NCBI RefSeq assembly: GCF_014647035.1
Contig: NZ_BMOK01000002.1
Location: 62,001 to 126,000 of the forward strand
Length of the DNA stretch: 64,000 nucleotides
Reading direction: 5' to 3'
DNA from: Sporolactobacillus putidus
GTDB taxonomy: Bacteria; Bacillota; Bacilli; Bacillales; Sporolactobacillaceae
Shown: positions 8,880 through 17,593 of the stretch, piece after piece
How positions within the stretch are numbered: the stretch's first letter is position 1
Layout of the letters: each line of letters opens with the position of its first letter
Position numbers and translations under genes: made by a program
Notes under the pieces: model-generated
What the model saw: only the letters and a program-made list of their open reading frames with translations
What the model was told of the DNA's origin: nothing
Database searches by the model: none

Positions 8880-10094
8880 TTACAGGTCTTTAATTCGATC
8901 CAAGTGATTCTGTATTTCAGTAATTCGGATTCCAAAGTTTTCATCGACAACCACAACTTCGCCTTTTGCCACATATTTTTGATTAACTAGGATATCAATC
9001 GGCTCACCCGCCAGCTTGTCCAGTTCTATGATTGACCCCGGACCCAGTTCAAGCACTTCTTTCACGGTTTTCTGAGTGTGCCCGAGTTCAACGCTGACGT
9101 CGAGCGGAATATCCATTAAAAGCTCCAGATTGCGCGGCACGGGTTTGCCAGACAAAGGGGGTTCCTGGCCGAAATCCGAAAATTCCACCGGCTGGACATC
9201 TTTGTGATTTGCAGCATGATTTGACCGCTCGTTTGACCCATTGGATTCAAACGAAACACCGCTGTTTTCCTGCGCTTTCCGGGGCTCCGGTTCTTGCAGG
9301 GAAGGTATTGCGGATGTCTGATCTGTTGCCGCCGCTGTCTCTTCGGACCGATTCTCTGGATTTATTTTCTCAGTCTGTTTTACCATAGTTTCATTGACCA
9401 CGCTGCCTGTTTCACTCAGCAACGTGCTGACAAGCTGCTTTCCAAAAGGGATCGGAACAAGCTGCATGATATGAGAGTCAACCAGGGAGCCTATCTTTAG
9501 GCTGAAAGAAATTTCAAACATGCGCCCATCTTCCGGAATATACTCGATCCCCTGATGCGTCTTTATATCCATTAACCTGAGATCAGGCGGTGAAATGTCG
9601 ATTCGGCGATTGAAGACCGTAGACAGAGCCGTAGAGGATGAACCCATCATTTGGTTCATGGCTTCCTGGACCGCGCTCATCTCCATTTCATTTATATCCG
9701 ATGTCGGGTGGATTCCGTCCCCGCCCATCATCAGATCGGCAATGACACTGGCATCTTCGGTTTGAATCACAAGCATGCAGGATCCTTGAAATCCCTCCGT
9801 GTAGTTAACCAGAACGGATACGTGGGGAACAGGGAACTCTTCACTAAGATTATTTCTATCGACAAGCCGGACCTCAGGTGTCGTTATCTCAACTTTCTGA
9901 TTCAAAATAGTGGACAGAGCAGTTGCTGCACTGCCAAATGAAATATTGCCGATTTCGCCCAGCACATCTTCTTCGGTCTCAGACAAGTCGTCTATCTTAG
10001 CTGCTGTTTCCTGTTCTTTTTTCTTATCAGTGCCTGACTGATGGCCGAGAAGTGCATCAATTTCTTCTTGTGAAAGTTGTCCGTCACTCATCAA
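8880..10094 (-). CDS. fliY: Flagellar motor switch phosphatase FliY
   Basis: C-ring protein combining a CheY-P phosphatase with a FliN-type domain. The N-terminal peptide (SDGQLSQEEIDALL) resembles the FliM CheY-binding motif. Residues about 35-240 form a CheC-like domain with two phosphatase-type helices (ETEEDVLGEIGNISFGSAA and EMSAVQEAMNQMMGSSSTAL). A variable low-complexity linker covers about 240-310, and a C-terminal SpoA/FliN domain (about 320-400) holds DIPLDVSVELGHTQKTVKEVLEL. At 404 residues it is of usual size. Its start overlaps the fliM stop by 11 bp. Confidence 0.96.
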   Translation of the reverse strand: MMSDGQLSQEEIDALLGHQSGTDKKKEQETAAKIDDLSETEEDVLGEIGNISFGSAATALSTILNQKVEITTPEVRLVDRNNLSEEFPVPHVSVLVNYTEGFQGSCMLVIQTEDASVIADLMMGGDGIHPTSDINEMEMSAVQEAMNQMMGSSSTALSTVFNRRIDISPPDLRLMDIKTHQGIEYIPEDGRMFEISFSLKIGSLVDSHIMQLVPIPFGKQLVSTLLSETGSVVNETMVKQTEKINPENRSEETAAATDQTSAIPSLQEPEPRKAQENSGVSFESNGSNERSNHAANHKDVQPVEFSDFGQEPPLSGKPVPRNLELLMDIPLDVSVELGHTQKTVKEVLELGPGSIIELDKLAGEPIDILVNQKYVAKGEVVVVDENFGIRITEIQNHLDRIKDL

Positions 10095-11082
10095 GGGTAT
10101 CCTCCTCTATGCTGGATTTAATGATTTGGACAGCCATTTGCTTGTTCCTTTTTCCTGGCTGAGCGAAAAATTTAGGAAAACCCCCGACATCAATCACAAT
10201 CGGATCCTCCAAATGCTGATTCAGCTTGATCACATCCCCGACCTCCAACTGCAGTAACTCTTTCACGGTAACTTTTGAATTTCCCAGACGTGCACGAACA
10301 TCAAGTATTGAATTTTCAACACGTTGCCGCAGTACCTGATACTCTGCCTGGGTCGGATCATTCTTCTTTTCATTCATCCAATAGTGCATCGACAGCTTCT
10401 GGATCACCGGCTCAAGGACAACGTGAGGGATACAGAGGTTAATCATGCCGCTGGATTTGCCGATGACCGCCGACAGCGAGATAACAATAACCGTCTCGTT
10501 CGGAGAGACAAGCTGAAGAAACTGCGGATTGGTTTCAAATTCGAGCAATCCGGGATTCAGGTCTTCTACAACGGAAGACCATGCTTCTTTCAAAGAAGAA
10601 AGGGATCCTTCGAACAGGCCTTTCATCAAATTTGTCTCGATCTCGGTTAGATTCTCAATTTTGTTTATGCTGACTCCCTCGCCTCCAAGAAGGCGATCCA
10701 GCATAGCATAAGCGACGTTCGGATTAATCTCAATAATCAGGTGCCCCTCAAGCGGCAGTGCTTCAATAATATTCAGAACAGTGGCTGATGGAATCGAGCG
10801 GATGAATTCCTCATAGGGAACTTGATCCACGGAAGCCACGGATATTTGCACATAAGTCCTCAGATGGGCGGAAAAATAAGAGGTCAGCAGCCTGGCGTAA
10901 TTTTCATGTATGCGGGTCAGGCTCCTGATCTGGTCTTTGGAAAAACGCAATGCTCTTTTAAAATCATAAGCACGAACCCTTGGTTTGCTTTCTTCTTTTT
11001 TTAGCTCTTCAGCATCCATTTCACCTGTTGAAATGGCTGAGAGCAATGCATCAATTTCAGACTGTGACAATATGTCGGCCAA
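10084..11082 (-). CDS. fliM: Flagellar motor switch protein FliM
   Basis: C-ring component that receives CheY-P and couples it to FliG. 332 residues. The N-terminal MADILSQSEIDALLSAIS is the classic CheY-P-binding peptide; a CheC-like middle domain covers about 40-230 and a SpoA domain about 250-325 (VTVKELLQLEVGDVIKLNQ). The start codon appears to be TTG at 11082, with an AGAGATGAT stretch upstream. It precedes fliY with an overlap. Confidence 0.96.
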   Translation of the reverse strand: MADILSQSEIDALLSAISTGEMDAEELKKEESKPRVRAYDFKRALRFSKDQIRSLTRIHENYARLLTSYFSAHLRTYVQISVASVDQVPYEEFIRSIPSATVLNIIEALPLEGHLIIEINPNVAYAMLDRLLGGEGVSINKIENLTEIETNLMKGLFEGSLSSLKEAWSSVVEDLNPGLLEFETNPQFLQLVSPNETVIVISLSAVIGKSSGMINLCIPHVVLEPVIQKLSMHYWMNEKKNDPTQAEYQVLRQRVENSILDVRARLGNSKVTVKELLQLEVGDVIKLNQHLEDPIVIDVGGFPKFFAQPGKRNKQMAVQIIKSSIEEDTLDE

Positions 11083-11116
11083 TTATCGGATCATCTCTTT
11101 TCAACCTTTGATGACT

Positions 11117-11551
11117 TTACTGAACAATTTTCTCCGTCGTATAGACATGTGTGACTGTACCGCTCCTGAGAAAGCTGTTCAGCCGGTTTTTAATCAGGTT
11201 TTCCAGATTTGCTAGTCCCTTCTGATCCTGAAGGTTGGCAGGTGTCATTCCTGAGACCGTGTAAATGACGGCATTCTTGACTTGAAAAGACCGTTTTGAT
11301 AATTCGTCTTTAGCAGCACTGTTGGAAACCTGTATATTGAAATCGACCTTAATGAAGTGATCTCCGCTAATGTTGGTTGTGATTTCTCCTGTTGCCAGCG
11401 TGAGATTATTCACAATCTGATCGATGCTCGGATTTTTCACATCCGACTTGCTCTGGGCTATGCCATTCATAACAAAGAAAACAGTGATGATGCCGATAAT
11501 CATCAGTGTCATGATAATAAACGTAATATTTATTACTCTGTTTTTGAACAT
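11117..11551 (-). CDS. fliL: Flagellar basal body-associated protein FliL
   Basis: Single-pass membrane protein that sits beside the stator units and supports torque. I choose ATG 11551 (144 residues, MFKNRVINIT...), which has GGAGG nine bases upstream; the longer frame to 11590 adds a cysteine-rich tail that does not belong to the family. One membrane segment lies at about residues 7-30, followed by an extracytoplasmic domain ending in SFLRSGTVTHVYTTEKIVQ. The start overlaps flbD by 19 bp, so the two are probably co-translated. Confidence 0.92.
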   Translation of the reverse strand: MFKNRVINITFIIMTLMIIGIITVFFVMNGIAQSKSDVKNPSIDQIVNNLTLATGEITTNISGDHFIKVDFNIQVSNSAAKDELSKRSFQVKNAVIYTVSGMTPANLQDQKGLANLENLIKNRLNSFLRSGTVTHVYTTEKIVQ

Positions 11552-11766
11552 CGCAGCACACTTTCCTCCGCCCGCGCAGCAGGCATCCATGAGATTTGCT
11601 TCAGAAAACGGGTCACGCGCTGATCAATTTGATCAACCGTCTCTTTGACGACCAGCTTCTTCCCCGTCGTTAAAGTAAGGGTCGTATCAGGCAGTGCCTC
11701 GATCTGTTCAATGAGAAAAGCATTTAACATAAAAGGCTGTCCATTTAGGCGTGTCAACTGAATCAT
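11533..11766 (-). CDS. flbD: Flagellar FlbD-family protein (SwrD/YlzI)
   Basis: Small cytoplasmic protein of 77 residues. It has the FlbD-family pattern beginning MIQLTRLNG (start) ... LIEQIEALPDTTLTLTTGKKLVVKE. In B. subtilis the homologue SwrD increases flagellar motor power for swarming. It sits between flgE and fliL, the standard position, and its 3' end overlaps fliL. The C-terminal ~20 residues run past the usual family end and overlap the fliL ribosome site, so the tail may be poorly conserved. Confidence 0.88.
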   Translation of the reverse strand: MIQLTRLNGQPFMLNAFLIEQIEALPDTTLTLTTGKKLVVKETVDQIDQRVTRFLKQISWMPAARAEESVLRCSKTE

Positions 11767-11823
11767 AGGCTCAAAAAATTGAGCGGGGTCTGAAGCAACT
11801 GCCCCTGCTCACTCCTTCCTCAA

Positions 11824-12606
11824 TTATTGTTTCAGATTGACAAGCGTCTGAAGAACCTGATCGGCGGTTGTAATCGTCTTGGAGTTTGCCTGATAGGCAC
11901 GCTCCGCTTCAATTAGATTTGTCATTTCATCGGTCAGGTCAACATTGGAAGCTTCAAGCGCGTTTTGCTGGATCGTCCCCTGACCGTTCGTCGCCCCATT
12001 TCCGTTGGCAGCGCCGGAAGCTGTTGTGGCCTGAAGCAATGAGTTGCCCACTTTAGCAAGCCCGCCCGGATTGGAGAACGTAAAAAGGTCGACCTGTCCG
12101 AGATTGACATTGGCCCCAGCCGTTGTGACTCCTTGAATAACCCCCTGATTATTTACCGTGAAAGAGGATAGGTCTGTAAATGTATTGTGGTTTTGGCCGG
12201 CAGGGTTAATGGTAAGCGCCATGCCCTGTGAATTGACAAGGCCATTTCCTGCACTGTTCTTCTTAAAATCTCCGGCCCTCGTGTAATACGCGTTCCCTGT
12301 GCCGTCGGTTACTTGAAAATAGCCTTCACCATTGATGGCCAGGTCATAGGGATTGCCTGTCGGATTGATCGTGCCGCCGGTCACGATATTGTCGATCGAA
12401 CCGGCCTGTGAGCCGAGGCCGACCTGAATGGCATTCTGATTGGCCTGTGGTCCCTGCAGCTGCTGGCTGAAAATATCCTCAAAATTGACTCGGTTTTTCT
12501 TGAATCCTGAAGTGTCGACGTTCGCGATATTGTTGCCAATAACATCCAAGTCTGTCTGGAAATTTTTCAGTCCTGAAACACCTGCTCCTAATGAACGCAA
12601 TAACAT
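11824..12606 (-). CDS. flgE: Flagellar hook protein FlgE (short FlgG-like form)
   Basis: Hook subunit exported by the flagellar type III system. The 260 residues carry the N-terminal rod/hook motif (SGLKNFQTDLDVIGNNIANVDTSGFKK), a central beta domain (INGEGYFQVTDGTGNAYYTRAGDFKK) and the C-terminal heptad region (ALEASNVDLTDEMTNLIEAERAYQANSKTI). Proteins like this in the Bacillus fla/che operon were once called FlgG and are now regarded as the hook protein. The ATG has AAAGGAGGAATGATTC upstream. FlgG remains a possible label because the sequence families overlap. Confidence 0.9.
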   Translation of the reverse strand: MLLRSLGAGVSGLKNFQTDLDVIGNNIANVDTSGFKKNRVNFEDIFSQQLQGPQANQNAIQVGLGSQAGSIDNIVTGGTINPTGNPYDLAINGEGYFQVTDGTGNAYYTRAGDFKKNSAGNGLVNSQGMALTINPAGQNHNTFTDLSSFTVNNQGVIQGVTTAGANVNLGQVDLFTFSNPGGLAKVGNSLLQATTASGAANGNGATNGQGTIQQNALEASNVDLTDEMTNLIEAERAYQANSKTITTADQVLQTLVNLKQ

Positions 12607-12679
12607 GAATCATTCCTCCTTTTAATTGGCTGCTTCTGTCAGTCCGCAGTCTCAGCCTTCCTTAAAAAGGTCCGGCCGG

Positions 12680-13075
12680 TTAATGATTGATTACAATTGT
12701 TCCGTTAATGTTTGTAAAAATGTGCGATGACGCTTCCTGAAGATCCATAGCCGTAATGACCATATTCCTTGGTGCGTTGACCACAAGAGCCGCCTTTCGC
12801 GTCAGCACCAGTGAATCGCCTATACCCATTTTCCCCGCTTGTTTCATCTTAAGATAGATCTGGTTCCAGTCCTGTGAGGACAGATGGATATTTCGCTGGA
12901 TGAACCGGTCTTTTGCATGTTTTGTCAACTTTACAGGAAGCTGATTAAGCTCTTCTGTCAAAGTCTGTTTAAAAGAACTGCTTTCTTTTTGACGATCCGA
13001 ATCCGTTCTCCTTTCAATGGCACCCTCACCTACAACTGAAGGCGGGTAATAGGCGTATCTTTCAATAGGATTCAT
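12680..13075 (-). CDS. Flagellar operon protein, TIGR02530 type (function unknown)
   Basis: A 131-residue protein between flgD and flgE, the place where Bacillales usually carry a protein of the TIGR02530 flagellar-operon family. The conserved C-terminal half begins at about residue 50 with LTKHAKDRFIQRNIHLS and ends with SHIFTNINGTIVINH. The N-terminal part is polar and variable. No membrane segment, signal peptide or known catalytic motif is visible. A role in hook-cap or hook assembly is inferred only from position. It follows flgD with a 4 bp overlap. Confidence 0.85.
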   Translation of the reverse strand: MNPIERYAYYPPSVVGEGAIERRTDSDRQKESSSFKQTLTEELNQLPVKLTKHAKDRFIQRNIHLSSQDWNQIYLKMKQAGKMGIGDSLVLTRKAALVVNAPRNMVITAMDLQEASSHIFTNINGTIVINH

Positions 13076-13536
13076 CCCTGCTGTGCTGCCTGACTTCCAG
13101 CCGGATCACTGATTTCCGTGACGGTTGACGGATCCACTGACTGGCCGTCTTTCGTCATATAGCTTATCTGACCATTTTTAATGGTGACCGCCCCGACAAT
13201 GCCGCTGACGGGACTAGGTGCCGTACTGCTGCTGCTATCTGCCGCCAGCTGCCAGGTGATTTCTTTCCCGATCATCGTAGCCCTGCTTGACAGACCACTG
13301 TCTGTCTGTGAAGCAACCAATTGATCGATTGCCGACGTCATGTTCTGCGTTTGTTCAAGAGATGAAAATTGGGCCAATTGAGAAACCATTTGTGTATTAT
13401 CAAGCGGTGATGAAGGATCCTGGTTAGTCAGCTGCGCCACAAGGAGCTTCAGAAAATCGTTCTTGTTCAAAGTACTGTTCGGGTTTGACTGGGTTGTCGA
13501 AGCCGACCCCGCCGCCGTTGTTGCAGGTACACTCAT
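13072..13536 (-). CDS. flgD: Flagellar hook-capping scaffold protein FlgD
   Basis: Hook cap that guides FlgE polymerisation and is discarded later. The 154 residues show the FlgD N-terminal signature NKNDFLKLLVAQLTNQDPSSPLDNTQMVSQLAQFSSLEQ (about 25-62 in total), while the C-terminal FlgD/Tudor part is short and ends in a Gln/Ala-rich tail. Compact FlgD proteins of this size are normal for Bacillus. It lies 4 nt after fliK and overlaps the following TIGR02530-like gene. Confidence 0.93.
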   Translation of the reverse strand: MSVPATTAAGSASTTQSNPNSTLNKNDFLKLLVAQLTNQDPSSPLDNTQMVSQLAQFSSLEQTQNMTSAIDQLVASQTDSGLSSRATMIGKEITWQLAADSSSSTAPSPVSGIVGAVTIKNGQISYMTKDGQSVDPSTVTEISDPAGSQAAQQG

Positions 13537-13540
13537 TTCC

Positions 13541-15118
13541 TTAGATTCCTCCTGTCAGCCATTCCAAAAATGAATGGTCATATTCCTCATTTTCCACGGA
13601 CATCGGCCCCTGCTTTTGACGATGCCCTTTTTCCTGTCCGCCGGACTGTCCGCTTCCTCCTTGAAAGGGTTGCTGATTTTGAGTCGATTGCTGGGACATG
13701 GCTCCCAATGTCTGCCCGTTTCTCGTTACATCAATCAGAGCAACGGGAATGCCTCTGCTGGCAAAATCCTGTCTCAGCTGAACCAAACCGGACTCCAGCA
13801 AGTCTTTTGCAGCCTTCGTTTCGGTCGCCAGCCTGGCCACAATACCACCGGAATCCTTCGTCAGCGTGATGGTTACCCGGCCCAGCTGCTCGGGATGGAG
13901 TGTCATCATCAGAGTTTGATCACTATTTTTGTCAATATGAAAAGAGGACTTAGCCAGCCATTCCGAAATCCTGTCCGACACCTGCCGGGGAACGGGAAGC
14001 TCTTTCCCCGCCGGTTGGGCGCCATTCTGGAAGGTCATCCAGAGTTCAACTTTATTCATTGCTCTGCCAAAAGCCGGTGGCTGTATCTGGACGGGCTTTT
14101 CGTATCCGGTCTTTTTAACGGATGTCCCTCCGTCTCCCTGGCTGCCTGATGAGTCCGCAGGCCTAATCACCGTACCGGTTGATACGAATTTTTGATCGGT
14201 TGTCGGTTGCTTTGGGGAGAGAGAACGGACATGCATAACGGGCAAAGGTTGTTGTGTCGCACCAGCCTGAACCTCAGCAGTCGCAGAACCATCCGTTCGG
14301 ACCATCTGAAGACCCTTATCCAAAGCTATTACTGTCTCCTTTGAGATAATCGCGTCTTGAATACGGCCGGCCGCCGTACCAGACTCATGAGGATCAAGTG
14401 GCTGACCGGCGGTCCCGTTTGCCGTGTTTGCTTTCCCCGATGTATCTTCTGAAGCTATGAATCTCCCGTTCTCAACAGACTGCCCGCTTGGAACATCCGT
14501 CAAAAAATTTTTTCCGCTGACCACCGGATCGGTTGTTTTTTCGGGTCCGTGCGTACTTGTCATTCCGCGATTGTCGAATGTCCGGGACACAAGATTCTTT
14601 CTCGGACTTTCAGTCGTCCCGGGACTGACGAAAGTCCCGGAATGAAGTTCGGGAGGAAACCGTTTTATTGCTGAAGAACCTGAACCCAATTGGGCCGGCC
14701 CCGCAGCTGTATCCTTGACAATGCTCCGATATTGTTTTACTTCTGATGTATTTATGTCCTTTTCAATCTTGGATTTTTCGTCTTTAAGATTGGACGATAC
14801 ATTTGGGTTAAGAGAGCCCGGACCCGCTTCAGCAGGACTGAGTGAAAGTTGCTCTTTCTGTTTTTCTTTCTTCTTTTCCGGCACGTGATCCGGGTTATCT
14901 GATCGTCTTTTTGACTTCTCCGCGGTCAAACCGGCTGCCTGAAATTTGGCTCCACTGAAAGAGCCCTTTATGCCAGTTGAAAGGCTTTCGGCCGAATGGA
15001 AACGGTTCATGAGCGATAGAAAAGGGAGATCTGCCGCTTGTTTTTCAGAATTTTTTTTGACGGGATTCCGGGATCCGGAAACGTTTGAAATAGGGACAGT
15101 CACCCGATTCATTGCCAA
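13541..15118 (-). CDS. fliK: Flagellar hook-length control protein FliK
   Basis: Molecular ruler of the hook; its C-terminal domain contacts FlhB to switch export specificity. About 525 residues. The first ~390 are low-complexity, polar and Ser/Gly/Lys-rich, as expected for the ruler; the C-terminal Flg_hook domain (about 395-480) holds MTLHPEQLGRVTITLT and LRQDFASRGIPVALIDV. I place the start at TTG 15118, eight bases after an excellent AAAGGAGGTGAT; a GTG at 15127 lies inside that ribosome site and an ATG at 15112 is further away. It lies between motE and flgD, the standard slot. Confidence 0.88.
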   Translation of the reverse strand: MAMNRVTVPISNVSGSRNPVKKNSEKQAADLPFLSLMNRFHSAESLSTGIKGSFSGAKFQAAGLTAEKSKRRSDNPDHVPEKKKEKQKEQLSLSPAEAGPGSLNPNVSSNLKDEKSKIEKDINTSEVKQYRSIVKDTAAGPAQLGSGSSAIKRFPPELHSGTFVSPGTTESPRKNLVSRTFDNRGMTSTHGPEKTTDPVVSGKNFLTDVPSGQSVENGRFIASEDTSGKANTANGTAGQPLDPHESGTAAGRIQDAIISKETVIALDKGLQMVRTDGSATAEVQAGATQQPLPVMHVRSLSPKQPTTDQKFVSTGTVIRPADSSGSQGDGGTSVKKTGYEKPVQIQPPAFGRAMNKVELWMTFQNGAQPAGKELPVPRQVSDRISEWLAKSSFHIDKNSDQTLMMTLHPEQLGRVTITLTKDSGGIVARLATETKAAKDLLESGLVQLRQDFASRGIPVALIDVTRNGQTLGAMSQQSTQNQQPFQGGSGQSGGQEKGHRQKQGPMSVENEEYDHSFLEWLTGGI

Positions 15119-15182
15119 AGTTATCACCTCCTTTCAAAGATTCTTTGATGGTCCATGCTGATTCAGAAATCAGAGTTCTATT

Positions 15183-15824
15183 TTATGGATAAGAACCGGC
15201 CGACGTTGAACTTGTCCCCGTCCCGCCGGCATTTGCTGCAGCCGGTGCGGAAGATGAAGCCTGAAGCAGCGGAGTCAGCGCCGCCGCTTTGTCTGCCGAC
15301 ATGTTCTGCAGGATCGCCGCTTTGGTCTTATCGTCCAGCATGTTTATGTATTCTGCCGCCTGATTGGTCGGAAGTTTTTCAAAAATAGCTGCCGCTTTTG
15401 CCGGGTCCATGTTTCGATAGGTCTGTGCATAAACGGCCTGTCTTGCCGTCTGCGACTGTTTCGACGCTGTACTGCTCTTCTGACTGGCATCCGCCTGCGC
15501 CTGTTTCAGCTGCGTGTTCAGTTGAGAAATCTGATCCGACTTACTGACACTGTCGCTTTGCAACTGTTTTATCGTTGACTGCTGCGCGGCTACCTGCTGT
15601 TTCAAGGATACGATCTGATCCGAGACCGCGGACGACCCTCCTGAAAGTTGAGCGGAACTGCCCGAGCTTCCTCCGAACAAAAGGTTCTTCGCTTCGTCAA
15701 CCGGATTCAGTCCGGCGAGTTTTAGAAAAAGAGCGATCAATAAAAGCAGAAAAACGGCAGGAACGAGAATCGAAAGAAGAACTTTCATTAACCGTAAACC
15801 GAAGCCTGCCTTTTTTTCCTCCAT
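15183..15824 (-). CDS. motE: MotE-like protein (YlxF; MgtE N-terminal-like domain)
   Basis: Membrane-anchored accessory protein of the flagellar operon (YlxF position between fliJ and fliK); such proteins are described as MotE, a chaperone for MotC-like stators in some groups. 213 residues from ATG 15824. A membrane segment covers about residues 14-36, a coiled coil about 65-125 (IVSLKQQVAAQQSTIKQLQS), and an MgtE-N-like helical module about 130-190 (MDPAKAAAIFEKLPTNQAAEYI). An upstream ATG at 15833 is too close to the AAGGG site. The exact function in Bacillales is not settled. Confidence 0.82.
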   Translation of the reverse strand: MEEKKAGFGLRLMKVLLSILVPAVFLLLLIALFLKLAGLNPVDEAKNLLFGGSSGSSAQLSGGSSAVSDQIVSLKQQVAAQQSTIKQLQSDSVSKSDQISQLNTQLKQAQADASQKSSTASKQSQTARQAVYAQTYRNMDPAKAAAIFEKLPTNQAAEYINMLDDKTKAAILQNMSADKAAALTPLLQASSSAPAAANAGGTGTSSTSAGSYP

Positions 15825-15837
15825 TTTCCTCATCCCT

Positions 15838-16275
15838 TCAGCTGTTTTTTGTGGAATGAAGAGCAGCTACTTCATCCAGCAGTCTCATTTCCTTTTTTCG
15901 CGCGGCACTGCGATTCATACGGCTCTGTTTTTGTTTTATTTTTTCATATTTTTTCACCTCAATCGCCTTTTTCAGCAAAACAGCCTTAAACTGTTCGAGC
16001 TGATACTTTGCCCGGTCATACTGCAAGGTTCGTTCAGTGATCAGACGCTCCATTTTTTCCACATCGTAAATCTGGCGTTTCATCAAATCAATAGTGATTG
16101 ATTGTTTCATTTTATCCTGAAGATTTCTTTGAATGGATTTCTTTTCTTCAGCCAAATCCAAAAGTCCGTGAGCCAGCTGTTCGAAGCGGTCGAAAAGCAC
16201 TCGATACTGTGTTTCAAGGCTTCTTTTTTCACTTTCTGCAATTTTCATGACGCGTTCAAGACGAAAATCAAGCAC
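15838..16275 (-). CDS. fliJ: Flagellar export chaperone FliJ
   Basis: Coiled-coil stalk protein of the FliI ATPase complex, comparable to the gamma subunit of F-ATPase. The 145 residues are almost entirely alpha-helical and charged (KIAESEKRSLETQYRVLFDRF ... KKKEMRLLDEVAALH), the pattern and size of FliJ. Its start overlaps the fliI stop by 8 bp. It has no hydrophobic segment. Confidence 0.92.
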   Translation of the reverse strand: MLDFRLERVMKIAESEKRSLETQYRVLFDRFEQLAHGLLDLAEEKKSIQRNLQDKMKQSITIDLMKRQIYDVEKMERLITERTLQYDRAKYQLEQFKAVLLKKAIEVKKYEKIKQKQSRMNRSAARKKEMRLLDEVAALHSTKNS

Positions 16276-17593
16276 TATTTTCAGCTCCTCTGCCGAATTC
16301 TGAGATCAGTTGATCGACCGCTTCATCAAGCGACACCTTTACCGACTGGGGCTGGCATAAGTAACGAATGATCTTCGGATGAAACTGGATCGCTTCGTCG
16401 ATAACCGCTGAACTTCCAGGCTTGTAAGCACCAATGCTGATCAAATCCTCGGACTCGGTATATTGGGCAAGAAGTGCACGAAAGTGTCCCGCAGCCTCAA
16501 GATGTTCGGGGGTTACGATTTCATTCATCACACGGCTCACACTCTTTAGCAGATTAACTGCCGGATATTGTCCTTTTTGGGCAAGTTCGCGGTCAAGGAC
16601 GATGTGCCCGTCAAGAATTCCTCTCGCCGTGTCGGAAATCGGTTCGTCCAAATCATCTCCGTCGACCAGAACCGTATAGAATGCGGTGATTGTCCCATTC
16701 TCATCTGTACCGGTTCTCTCCAGAAGCCGTGGCAGCATGGCAAATACTGAGGGTGGGTAACCCTTGGTGGTCGGCGGCTCACCGACTGCAAGCCCGATTT
16801 CTCTTTGACTCATCGCGACGCGTGTCAGAGAATCCATCATCAGAAGGACATCTTTCCCTTTTGCCCGGAAATATTCTGCGATAGCCGTTGCTGTCATGGC
16901 ACCTTTAATTCGCATTAATGCCGGTTGATCGCTGGTTGCAACGACAACAATTGAACGTTTCATGCCCTCAGGTCCGAGGTCTTTTTCCAGAAATTCTCTG
17001 ACTTCACGTCCGCGTTCACCAATCAATGCAATCACATTCAAATCTGCCGAGGTATTTCTTGCAATCATGCCCATCAATGTGCTCTTTCCGACGCCGCTCC
17101 CGGCGAAGATGCCGACCCGTTGACCCTTGCCAACGGTCAGAAGTCCGCCTACCGAACGGATTCCCAATTCAATCGGCTCGGTGATTCGCGGTCTTTTCAA
17201 TGGATCAGGGGGCGACTGATTAGTCGGAACAGCCGAAACCGGATTTGAAAAGTGCATACCCGACATGGGGTGCCCCATGCTGTCGCAAACTTGGCCCAAA
17301 AGTTCATCATTCACTTTGACATCAAGAGGTTTTCCTGTCGCCTCAACGAGACATCCAGGAGAAATATGGGCCACGGATGTATAAGGCATCAAAAGGATAC
17401 TCTCTTCCTTAAAGCCGACCACTTCAGCCAGAACCTTTCGGTTGCCGCCTTTTATATGTATGAGACAGACATCGCCTACGGATGAAGATGGACCTTTGGA
17501 TTCAACCAAAAGACCGACCACGCGATTGATTTTACCAAATCGACGATAACTGTCAATTGATGGAAGTGAAACGATCAACCGGTCCGCATTCAT
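16268..17593 (-). CDS. fliI: Flagellum-specific export ATPase FliI
   Basis: Hexameric ATPase energising export of flagellar substrates; homologous to F1-beta. 441 residues, with Walker A AGSGVGKST at 164-172, Walker B LLMMDSLTR, and the YPPSVFAMLPRLLERTG segment typical of type III ATPases. It overlaps fliH by 4 bp and fliJ by 8 bp, so the soluble ATPase complex FliH-FliI-FliJ is made from a coupled block. Confidence 0.97.
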   Translation of the reverse strand: MNADRLIVSLPSIDSYRRFGKINRVVGLLVESKGPSSSVGDVCLIHIKGGNRKVLAEVVGFKEESILLMPYTSVAHISPGCLVEATGKPLDVKVNDELLGQVCDSMGHPMSGMHFSNPVSAVPTNQSPPDPLKRPRITEPIELGIRSVGGLLTVGKGQRVGIFAGSGVGKSTLMGMIARNTSADLNVIALIGERGREVREFLEKDLGPEGMKRSIVVVATSDQPALMRIKGAMTATAIAEYFRAKGKDVLLMMDSLTRVAMSQREIGLAVGEPPTTKGYPPSVFAMLPRLLERTGTDENGTITAFYTVLVDGDDLDEPISDTARGILDGHIVLDRELAQKGQYPAVNLLKSVSRVMNEIVTPEHLEAAGHFRALLAQYTESEDLISIGAYKPGSSAVIDEAIQFHPKIIRYLCQPQSVKVSLDEAVDQLISEFGRGAENSA

